This document shows, piece after piece, positions 1 through 5,254 of a stretch of DNA of 6,163 nt. Numbering within the stretch: the first letter of the stretch is position 1; each line of letters starts with the position of its first letter. The notes beneath the pieces are model-generated. The model did no database searches, was not told where the DNA came from, and saw nothing but the letters and a program-made list of their open reading frames with translations. The stretch comes from Alphaproteobacteria bacterium UBA2964 (lineage in GTDB: Bacteria > Pseudomonadota > Alphaproteobacteria > MPNO01 > UBA2964), in the NCBI GenBank assembly GCA_002348425.1, contig DEBE01000130.1, forward strand, positions 1 to 6,163, in the 5' to 3' direction. The position numbers were made by a program, and so were the translations under genes.

Positions 1-363
1 TTGTTTAAGGGTATCCCCGCAATGTTTCCAAATCTTCGTTGGGCTTTTGTTGAGGTCAGTGCACAATGGATACCTTATGCGTTGAATGACCTTGGTCTTC
101 GGTTAGCGCGCCGTGGTGAAGATATATCTGAGTCGATTATGGCGGATAACAATATTTGGGTGGCATGCCAAGTGACAGATGATCTAGATTATATATTGAA
201 ATATGCTGGAGAGACTCAATTGGTTGTAGGAACAGATTACGGTCACGCCGATACTTCGACCGAGATTGAGGCGCTTCGGAAGTTAAGCTCAGATGGCAAG
301 GTATCCCCAGATGTTGCCGCTAAGATTTTAGAGGACAACGCGCGCACACTTTATGGCTTGTGA
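1..363 (+). CDS. Amidohydrolase family 2 protein, C-terminal fragment (5' end outside window)
   Basis: This is the last 120 residues of a metal-dependent hydrolase of the amidohydrolase-2 (TIM-barrel) family, whose members are usually 300 to 400 residues long, so most of the gene lies upstream of the window. What is visible: a strand ending in FVEVSAQWIPY (about residues 17-26 of the fragment), the strand-8 signature LVVGTDYGH (74-82) whose Asp79 corresponds to the metal-binding/catalytic aspartate of the family, and the typical end in which a helix runs into NARTLYGL. Family members hydrolyse or decarboxylate small, often aromatic or lactone, substrates in the cytoplasm; the substrate here cannot be told. 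The TTG at base 1 is in frame but is probably not the true start, because the barrel would be missing. The next gene on the same strand starts 87 bases after the TGA stop, so co-transcription is possible but not shown. Confidence 0.8.
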   Translation: MFKGIPAMFPNLRWAFVEVSAQWIPYALNDLGLRLARRGEDISESIMADNNIWVACQVTDDLDYILKYAGETQLVVGTDYGHADTSTEIEALRKLSSDGKVSPDVAAKILEDNARTLYGL

Positions 364-450
364 TTAAAGTTCTTTTAAGTCATTTAGATGGAAATACTGG
401 GTTCCGGTAAGTGGTTCCCTTAATTATTATTGACTTGGGTTTGAGTTTTG

Positions 451-1026
451 ATGTTCAAAAAATATATAGCAGCCATAGTCGCATTTGCGGCAGTTTCATT
501 CACAATCGGTGTATTTGCAGCAGAGGGGATTAAGAGAGTGAAAATAACTACGAATCTAGGAATAATTGAAGCAGAGCTGTCGGCTAAGGAAGCGCCAGGT
601 ACAGTTGAGAATTTTATAAATTACGCTAAGAGTGGTTTTTATGACGGAACAATATTTCACCGTGTAATCGAGGGTTTTATGATCCAAGGCGGAGGCTTTG
701 AAACAGGTCTGAATAAAAAAGATACCAAAGATCCTATTCAAAACGAGGCGGATAATGGATTGCAAAATTTGGTTGGCACTCTAGCGATGGCTAGAACCAA
801 TGATCCACATTCTGCGACGGCACAATTCTTTATAAATACTGCTGATAATCACTTTCTTAATCACACGGATAAAAGTCCTAGTGGCTGGGGGTACGCGGTA
901 TTTGGAAAGGTTATTTCCGGTATGGAAGTTGTTCGTCAGATTGAAGGGGCACAAACCGGGCAACGTGATGGTATGGGCGATGTCCCTCTTCAGGACGTGG
1001 TTATCCAAAAAATAGAAATCGAATAG
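451..1026 (+). CDS. ppiA: Periplasmic cyclophilin-type peptidyl-prolyl cis-trans isomerase
   Basis: The 191-residue product is predicted to catalyse cis-trans isomerisation of Xaa-Pro bonds and so assist protein folding in the periplasm. The N-terminus is a Sec signal peptide: basic start (MFKK), hydrophobic stretch to about residue 22, and a signal-peptidase-like site VFA|AEG after residue 23. The mature part is a complete single cyclophilin domain: [16 protein letters not shown] (residues 68-83) carries the catalytic Arg71 and the pocket Phe76 and Gln79, [17 protein letters not shown] (113-129) lines the proline pocket, and [12 protein letters not shown] (147-158) closes the barrel. This pattern matches the short bacterial PpiA/PpiB type; export argues for PpiA, though orthology is inferred. 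I chose ATG 451 over the adjacent in-frame TTG at 448, which would add one residue. Only a weak purine-rich stretch (GGGTTTGAG, 437-445) precedes it. It converges with the OCD-family gene, 25 bases separating the two stops. Confidence 0.93.
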   Translation: MFKKYIAAIVAFAAVSFTIGVFAAEGIKRVKITTNLGIIEAELSAKEAPGTVENFINYAKSGFYDGTIFHRVIEGFMIQGGGFETGLNKKDTKDPIQNEADNGLQNLVGTLAMARTNDPHSATAQFFINTADNHFLNHTDKSPSGWGYAVFGKVISGMEVVRQIEGAQTGQRDGMGDVPLQDVVIQKIEIE

Positions 1027-1035
1027 TTTATAAAG

Positions 1036-1053
1036 TTTTGATCAAAAATTTTT
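1036..1053. terminator. AT-rich palindromes between convergent genes, possible weak bidirectional terminator
   Basis: The 25 bases between the isomerase stop and the OCD-family stop contain the perfect 12-base palindrome TTTTGATCAAAA (1036-1047), immediately overlapped by AAAAATTTTT (1044-1053). Self-complementary DNA with A and T runs between converging genes fits a bidirectional terminator. The stem would be short and AT-rich with almost no loop, so intrinsic termination is only a possibility. Confidence 0.25.
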
Positions 1054-2041
1054 ATTGGAGGCGCGGGGGTATTTTTATCCGTTGTGGTAAATTAGTTCCG
1101 CGACCCTCCGAACGCGCTCGCTTGTAAATATCAATAGCAAGTGAAAGATCAGAAAGACCCATCCCCATAGCTTTAAACAAAGTTATATCAGCATCTGATG
1201 GTCGCTTTATATCTTTCCTTAATAGTTCAGATATAGAGTGAATTTTAGACCATGAAGTTTTATTTTCTCCAAAATGATTGATGAATTCCGATGACATTTC
1301 TCTTATTGTTTTAAGGTTGTCCACCGCTATAAAATCTGCTCTATCAAAAACGTCATCGGTAAATTCGGTCCTTGCTGGAACAATCGCTCCCATAGCATTC
1401 AAGTGTGTCCCTCTAGAAAGCATATCAGCAGTTAAAAACGGTTCCGTTGCGTTGGTGACAATTGTAACGATGGGGGCATTAATTACTGTCTCTTCTAGGG
1501 TATTACAGGCGGTAACTTCAAAATCAAACTCATTACGAACCGCTTGAGCAAAGGCATTGCGATTTTCCGGGTTTCGGCTAAACACTCGCAATTCTTTAAG
1601 AGGTCGAACGGCGTGGCACGCAGCTACTTGGGGAAGGGCTTGCTTTCCCGAACCAACAATGCCCATCTCGTCTGCCTCTTTGGTGGCTAGTCGTTTGGTT
1701 CCTATTCCGGTCATGGCTGCAGTTCGCATTTGTCCAAGTGCAGTGGCTTCAATTACGGCGAGGTGTGCGCCATTCTCCATTGAAAAAAGTTCAACTATAG
1801 TCTCGGACTTACCTTGAACATTTATCCAATTTTTAAAGCCGCAAATTCCTTCCCCACTAACAGATGAACCCAGTACATGCATGGCGTCATTTTTCGCCAC
1901 CATAAGGTGTCCTTTTGGCATGTTCTGAGCCTCACCATCGGCTTCGAGAGGCAGAATCTTCTCAAGTGCGGCAATTGCATCAGGAAGACTAACCATTGAG
2001 GTCACGTCTTCCTCAGTAATCCAAAGGGGTGCAACGGTCAT
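1052..2041 (-). CDS. Ornithine cyclodeaminase/mu-crystallin family protein, probably an NAD(P)-dependent imine reductase or amino-acid dehydrogenase
   Basis: At 329 residues this is a full-length, soluble member of the OCD/mu-crystallin family, which includes ornithine cyclodeaminase, archaeal alanine dehydrogenase, ketimine and pyrroline-2-carboxylate reductases and opine-type synthases. Visible features in order: an N-terminal substrate domain (to about residue 105), the RTAAMTGIGTKRLA helix (106-119), the Rossmann nucleotide-binding loop GIVGSGKQA (127-135), the GTHLNAMGAIVPAR segment (211-224), FIAVDN (237-242), and the C-terminal ITLFKAMGMGLSDLSLA return to the first domain (from 286). 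In true ornithine cyclodeaminase the residue after the Gly-Gly of the 211-224 segment is the catalytic Asp (NAVGGDCPGK in Pseudomonas putida); here it is Ile220, which argues against ornithine cyclisation. The ATG follows the stop of the cupin gene by 20 bases, indicating one operon. No good Shine-Dalgarno is seen. The exact substrate is unknown. Confidence 0.85.
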   Translation of the reverse strand: MTVAPLWITEEDVTSMVSLPDAIAALEKILPLEADGEAQNMPKGHLMVAKNDAMHVLGSSVSGEGICGFKNWINVQGKSETIVELFSMENGAHLAVIEATALGQMRTAAMTGIGTKRLATKEADEMGIVGSGKQALPQVAACHAVRPLKELRVFSRNPENRNAFAQAVRNEFDFEVTACNTLEETVINAPIVTIVTNATEPFLTADMLSRGTHLNAMGAIVPARTEFTDDVFDRADFIAVDNLKTIREMSSEFINHFGENKTSWSKIHSISELLRKDIKRPSDADITLFKAMGMGLSDLSLAIDIYKRARSEGRGTNLPQRIKIPPRLQ

Positions 2042-2053
2042 TTTTGGATTATA
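2041..2053 (-). promoter_or_regulatory. Perfect -10-like hexamer next to the OCD-family start codon
   Basis: On the minus strand the short gap before the OCD-family ATG reads GACGGTATAATCCAAAA. The TATAAT (plus-strand 2048-2053) matches the sigma-70 -10 consensus exactly, and initiation six or seven bases downstream would fall at or one base before the A of the start codon, giving a leaderless message. The base before TATAAT and the one before that are both G, so the extended TGn element is only half matched, and no recognisable -35 hexamer lies 16 to 18 bases upstream. It may be chance in AT-rich sequence. Confidence 0.25.
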
Positions 2054-2061
2054 CCGTCTTT

Positions 2062-2652
2062 TTAGGCAGTTAATTGATACGGAATTTGCTCGGGACCTGA
2101 TCCCTCGTAATATTCGCCTGTATCTCGGTTATAGCGTCCTTGCATTACCTCGCCAACAAGAACACGACTTCGAAGAATTACCGCTACCGACCTGACTTTG
2201 CTTCCTTGTTCCGCATGGATGTCATAGGGAGGAACTAAGTCCGCTTTGCCTGCTTCACCCTTAGTGTCACTGACTAATTCGACTTTGACATATCCATCTT
2301 TCTTACGGGACTCAACTGCTCTAAAGCGCTCGAGAGACTCGGTGCCATCGAGAAGTCCGTATAGAACCCATCCGTCGGCGTGATCATGGACACTTCCTGT
2401 GCGCCCGGGTACTCTGACCACTCCATTAATCACAAAACCATAATCGGGGTCGGTATAGAATAGCAGATTCTTTCGCCCCTCTGTCGATGGCCAGTTTTTG
2501 CAATGTTCACGCAAGGCGGGGTCTACTAGGAGTTCATTTTCCATTAATACGTGAGCTCGTTTCATTCGGTCGCCATCATCAGTGTTTTCCGACCAAATTT
2601 TACGTAAATCGCTTACAAACTTTTTGAAGGCTGGAAGTGTCCTTTTATCCAT
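2062..2652 (-). CDS. Small cupin protein with a cysteine-dioxygenase-like three-histidine metal site
   Basis: This 196-residue soluble protein has a predicted single cupin barrel following an about 60-residue helical N-terminus. Cupin motif 1 is PGRTGSVHDHADGW (residues 82-95), fitting G-x5-H-x-H with His89 and His91 and no glutamate where many cupins have one; motif 2 is PPYDIHAEQG (141-150) with His146. Three histidines without the glutamate is the metal-binding pattern of thiol dioxygenases, and the HDHxD string resembles that of cysteine dioxygenase. The Ser-His-Tyr hydrogen-bonding triad of cysteine dioxygenase is not apparent after motif 2 (SVAVILRSR instead), so the substrate need not be a thiol. 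A metal-dependent oxygenase or isomerase role is inferred; the product might also be non-catalytic. The gene is the first of a two-gene unit with the OCD-family gene and diverges from the SDR. The start has only a weak ribosome site (ACGGG). Confidence 0.7.
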   Translation of the reverse strand: MDKRTLPAFKKFVSDLRKIWSENTDDGDRMKRAHVLMENELLVDPALREHCKNWPSTEGRKNLLFYTDPDYGFVINGVVRVPGRTGSVHDHADGWVLYGLLDGTESLERFRAVESRKKDGYVKVELVSDTKGEAGKADLVPPYDIHAEQGSKVRSVAVILRSRVLVGEVMQGRYNRDTGEYYEGSGPEQIPYQLTA

Positions 2653-2692
2653 TAAAATACCCGTTATTATCTAATTCGATACCCTAAAATTA

Positions 2693-2718
2693 ACATGTGA
2701 AACTTAAAGTCACAATGT
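2693..2718. repeat. Imperfect inverted repeat, candidate operator
   Basis: Left arm ACATGTGA (2693-2700) and right arm TCACAATGT (2710-2718) are inverted copies that differ by one extra base; the core TGTGA/TCACA is perfect with a nine-base spacer. The spacer itself contains CTT-A-AAG directly abutting the right arm. Placement between the candidate divergent promoters fits a transcription-factor binding site that could co-regulate both directions. The arms resemble Crp half-sites, but the spacer is nine rather than six bases, so it is not a standard Crp site. Confidence 0.4.
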
Positions 2719-2765
2719 CTACACCCTTTCCAAAAATTTTTTTAAAAGTTAAAAAATAAATAATG

Positions 2766-2773
2766 CAGGGAGA
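2766..2773 (+). promoter_or_regulatory. Ribosome binding site of the SDR gene
   Basis: CAGGGAGA contains GGGAG (2768-2772) six bases before ATG 2779, a good Shine-Dalgarno sequence. It fixes the SDR start, which also places the Rossmann motif at the usual distance from the N-terminus. Confidence 0.75.
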
Positions 2774-2778
2774 AAAAA

Positions 2779-3567
2779 ATGGATTTAGGTATATCAGGGC
2801 GTAATGCCCTAATAACAGGTGGTAGCAAAGGGATTGGTCGCGCCTGTGCGGAGGCGTTAGCAATTGAGGGAGTCAATATAGCGATTGTGTCCCGGGATCC
2901 TAAGTCCTTGGAATCTGCAGCGGCGGAACTGTCATCCAATTTTAAAGGCTATATTGTTCCAATAACAGGGGATCTCACAAAAGGGGCAGAAATAGAAAGG
3001 GTCGTCGCAGAAGCTGAGGGAGCTTTGGGGCAAATTGACATACTAGTAAATAATGCCGGTTCAGCACCGTTAGGGAAAATTCGGGATATTACTGATGCAA
3101 CTTGGCAGGAATGTTTTGACTTAAAGTTGATGGGTTATGTGCGATGTTCCCGTGCTGTGATGGCGGGTATGTGCAAACGCAAATGGGGCCGGATTATAAA
3201 TATAATCGGGCGTGGCGGCCATTTTCCCACCGCTAAATATATAGCCGGGGGCGCAATAAATGCTGCAATTTTAAATATTACTCAGGCGCTTGCTGAGGAA
3301 TGCGGGCCGTACAATGTTCTGGTCAATGGTGTTAATCCGGCCGCCACCGCGACTGAAAGGTGGAATACACTTGTCAAACAGCGTATGAAAATTACCGGGC
3401 AAACGGAGAGAGAAATTCGAGAAGAATCTGCTAAAAATGTGCCTCTAGGGCGTATCGGGTTGCCGGAGGATATTGCAAATATGGTGACATACCTCTGCTC
3501 AGAAAAAGCGGGATTTGTTAATGGCTCTTTGGTAGACGTTGATGGGGGGGTCAGCAGAGCACTGTAA
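2779..3567 (+). CDS. Short-chain dehydrogenase/reductase with atypical active site
   Basis: This 262-residue cytoplasmic protein is a full-length classical-size SDR with a Rossmann fold. The dinucleotide-binding motif TGGSKGIG lies at residues 13-20, GDL at 64-66, the structural NNAG at 91-94, and a C-terminal LVDVDGGVS (251-259) of the usual SDR kind. A basic residue after the second strand (Ser38-Arg39) suggests NADP(H), an inference. The catalytic region departs from the norm: Tyr154 is present, but the Lys expected four residues later is Gly158, the expected Ser position in NIIGRGG (141-147) is Gly144, and the helix Asn is Lys116 (FDLKLMGY). From memory, SDRs with FDLK, NIIG and YIAG strings recur in bacteria, so this is likely a divergent subfamily rather than decay. 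The reading frame is intact and has a strong ribosome site. The substrate is unknown. The gene diverges from the cupin and converges on the sulfatase. Confidence 0.87.
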   Translation: MDLGISGRNALITGGSKGIGRACAEALAIEGVNIAIVSRDPKSLESAAAELSSNFKGYIVPITGDLTKGAEIERVVAEAEGALGQIDILVNNAGSAPLGKIRDITDATWQECFDLKLMGYVRCSRAVMAGMCKRKWGRIINIIGRGGHFPTAKYIAGGAINAAILNITQALAEECGPYNVLVNGVNPAATATERWNTLVKQRMKITGQTEREIREESAKNVPLGRIGLPEDIANMVTYLCSEKAGFVNGSLVDVDGGVSRAL

Positions 3568-3580
3568 TTAAAAAGCGACG

Positions 3581-3623
3581 CAGAAATTTTAATAAGACTC
3601 AACCCGGGACTTTCTGTTTTTTT
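3581..3623 (+). terminator. Possible weak terminator after the SDR gene
   Basis: CAGAAA (3581-3586) is the exact inverse of TTTCTG (3611-3616), which is followed by seven T residues (3617-3623). Inside the loop GACTC and GGGAC can pair partly. The stem is only six base pairs with a 24-base loop, so this is weak, but its place just after the SDR stop and the T-run fit an intrinsic terminator for the plus strand. Confidence 0.3.
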
Positions 3624-5229
3624 AGGGGCCATGACCTATAGACAGCGGGCTGGAATCTGAAAGATCCATCATGCGCCGTGATAGGAGTTCCAGAATTTCG
3701 GCCTGAACGTTTCGGTATTCAGTATCATTCCATAAGTTGTCAAACTCATTTGGATCATTTTTGAGATTATAAAGTTCGCCCCAGTTGGTGTCAGAGTAAA
3801 GTGTTAAACGCCAATCTTCTGTAACGAGTGTGCGGGCTCGAAAATTCGGCTTAAAACCCATATAACCCCGTCTTTGGCTTTCTTCGATTACGATAGAATC
3901 GTGGCCAGGGGCACCGGTTGCAATTTTTCCGAGAGAGAGACCTTGCATTCCATTGAAATCCTGAATACCGGCGCGATCAAGAAATGAGCTAGCCATGTCA
4001 ATTGTACCGGTCAAAGCCGAAGACGTTTTTTTCTCAGTCTTTGTTTTTGGATCAAACCATATACAAGGTACCCTAATGAGGCCTTGGTAGTGGATGGCCG
4101 CCTTTAGCAGTAATTGATGGTCGCCCATGAAGTCCCCGTGATCAGTAGTGAAGATTACGACAGTATTATCGGCTTGGCCGGACGCGTCCAGCGCGGCGAG
4201 GACTCGGCCAATGGCATCATCAATCATACTAATAGATCCGTAGTTAAGCGCAATGGCTTCGCGGGCCTCCTCTTGGGTACAGCCAAATCCCCGCTGTCCA
4301 TTTTTGTTGGCTTTACCCTCATCACGTTCTTTGTGTAAGGCAGCAACATTAGGCGGTAATTTTTCCATCGGGTGAAAAAAAGCCTCCGGGATTGGTATAT
4401 CTGCAGGATCATACATATCGAAATATTTTCCGGGAGGAGTAAAAGGGTGGTGGGGATCCGGGAAGGAACATTGTACAAAGAAAGGGTGTTTTTTATTTTT
4501 GTCACCCTGCTCTTTAAGAAATTCTATAGTTTTTTCAGCTACAAAGGTAGTGGGGTAAAGTTCTTCCGGTATCGCTGTCCGCCATGCTTGCGGTGCGCTC
4601 AGTGCACGGTTGCTCGGAATGGCATTACCAGGCCCTCTTAATGAATCTGGTTCTGGATGTCTTTCGCCGAGCCATTGAGAGTAGTGTCCGGTAACTCGAT
4701 CGCTGTGGCCGATGGCCAATGCGACTTTTTCAAAGCCATAAAAAGGTAATTCGGGTTCGAAGTTTGGATTGTTTTTCCAAGTTGGCGGCAGCTCCTGCTC
4801 ATAATTCCCATCGTTCCAAATATTTCGTGTAGCTTCGGCGAGAGCAGCAGGGGGCTGAAATTTTTCTGGATCTGTTACAGGAAGCCCCACCTCGACGGCG
4901 TTAGCAGAGATACACTGTAAATGACTTTTGCCAAACAAGGCAGTGTGATATCCGGCAGATTGCAATACATGAGTAAAGGCTGTTGCGTTAAGTGACAACG
5001 GAATCCCATTTTGCCGAACGCCATGAAGCGAGGGCATCCGCCCAGTCATTAGGGTGGCACGGTTGGGCATACAGATCGGGCATGAAACATAAAATCGTTC
5101 AAATTTTGTACCTCTTGCGGCGATGTAGTCAATATTTGGGGTTTGCACGATTTTATTGCCGTAACAACCTAGATGATCCGCTCGATGTTGATCGGTGATG
5201 AACAATAAGAAATTAGGTCGGTCTGACAT
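3622..5229 (-). CDS. Sulfatase (alkaline-phosphatase superfamily, formylglycine type)
   Basis: The 535-residue product is a complete type I sulfatase, predicted to hydrolyse a sulfate ester (or, in related branches, a phosphonate or phosphate ester). The N-terminus NFLLFITDQHRADHLGCYGN supplies metal ligand Asp13. The signature CMPNRATLMTGR (53-64) fits C-x-P-x-R, so Cys53 would be converted to formylglycine, with Arg57 stabilising it; position 56 is Asn where Ser is common. Other active-site candidates are Lys101 and His103 (GKSHL), His260 (FPDPHHP), Asp363-His364 (TTDHGDFMGDH) and Lys376. The Asp-Gln plus Asp-His metal pattern resembles the choline-sulfatase/phosphonate monoester hydrolase branch, an inference. 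There is no signal peptide, so it should act in the cytoplasm on an imported or internal substrate. No maturation enzyme is encoded in the window. It follows the alpha/beta hydrolase by 25 bases, implying an operon. Confidence 0.92.
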   Translation of the reverse strand: MSDRPNFLLFITDQHRADHLGCYGNKIVQTPNIDYIAARGTKFERFYVSCPICMPNRATLMTGRMPSLHGVRQNGIPLSLNATAFTHVLQSAGYHTALFGKSHLQCISANAVEVGLPVTDPEKFQPPAALAEATRNIWNDGNYEQELPPTWKNNPNFEPELPFYGFEKVALAIGHSDRVTGHYSQWLGERHPEPDSLRGPGNAIPSNRALSAPQAWRTAIPEELYPTTFVAEKTIEFLKEQGDKNKKHPFFVQCSFPDPHHPFTPPGKYFDMYDPADIPIPEAFFHPMEKLPPNVAALHKERDEGKANKNGQRGFGCTQEEAREAIALNYGSISMIDDAIGRVLAALDASGQADNTVVIFTTDHGDFMGDHQLLLKAAIHYQGLIRVPCIWFDPKTKTEKKTSSALTGTIDMASSFLDRAGIQDFNGMQGLSLGKIATGAPGHDSIVIEESQRRGYMGFKPNFRARTLVTEDWRLTLYSDTNWGELYNLKNDPNEFDNLWNDTEYRNVQAEILELLSRRMMDLSDSSPLSIGHGP

Positions 5230-5239
5230 GACTAGCTTT

Positions 5240-5246
5240 CTCCTTT
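5240..5246 (-). promoter_or_regulatory. Ribosome binding site of the sulfatase gene
   Basis: On the minus strand AAAGGAG lies ten bases before the sulfatase ATG (5227-5229). It is a near-consensus Shine-Dalgarno sequence inside the 25-base gap after the hydrolase stop, supporting independent translation of the second gene of the operon. Confidence 0.7.
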
Positions 5247-5254
5247 AGGTTCAT

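Larger units (their letters stand above)
2653..2778. promoter_or_regulatory. Divergent intergenic control region between cupin and SDR genes
   Basis: This 126-base AT-rich gap separates the divergent cupin and SDR starts and must hold the promoters of both. Towards the SDR, TCTACA (2718-2723) and TTTAAA (2741-2746) are 17 bases apart and each match the sigma-70 consensus at four of six positions, leaving a short leader. Towards the cupin, GATAAT on the minus strand (2666-2671) is a fair -10 with a poor -35 (TTAATT, 2688-2693). The A/T run at 2732-2757 could act as an UP-like or flexible element. An imperfect inverted repeat sits between the two candidate promoters and is listed separately. 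All hexamer calls are by eye and weak. Confidence 0.4.

Noticed and set aside
1..3. TTG at the window edge as the true start of a 120-residue protein
   Set aside because: The product lacks most of the amidohydrolase barrel and matches only the C-terminal end of the family, so it is a gene cut by the window edge.
364..378. TTAAAG-TT-CTTTTAA hairpin after the amidohydrolase stop
   Set aside because: The loop would be only two bases, the stem has no GC core, and no T-run follows, so it is not a credible terminator.
425..430. TATTAT as a -10 element for the cyclophilin gene
   Set aside because: It matches five of six consensus bases, but the best -35 partner (TTCCGG at 402-407) is poor and the region is AT-rich, so the call is too weak to list.
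448..450. TTG as start of the cyclophilin gene
   Set aside because: It sits directly before an in-frame ATG at 451 and adds only one residue; the ATG is the simpler start and leaves a normal signal peptide.
1278..1817. Plus-strand reading frames of 86 and 89 codons opposite the OCD-family gene
   Set aside because: They are antisense to a conserved coding region, with no domain and no supporting ribosome site.
2696..2714. Crp binding site
   Set aside because: The half-sites TGTGA and TCACA are present, but the spacer is nine bases instead of the canonical six; it is kept only as a generic inverted repeat.
3282..3632. 116-codon minus-strand reading frame
   Set aside because: It lies almost wholly opposite the conserved SDR gene and shows no recognisable domain; it is a shadow of the real gene.
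4114..4641. Several 74-93 codon frames on both strands within the sulfatase gene
   Set aside because: All overlap conserved sulfatase coding sequence in other frames, with low-complexity or unrecognisable translations.
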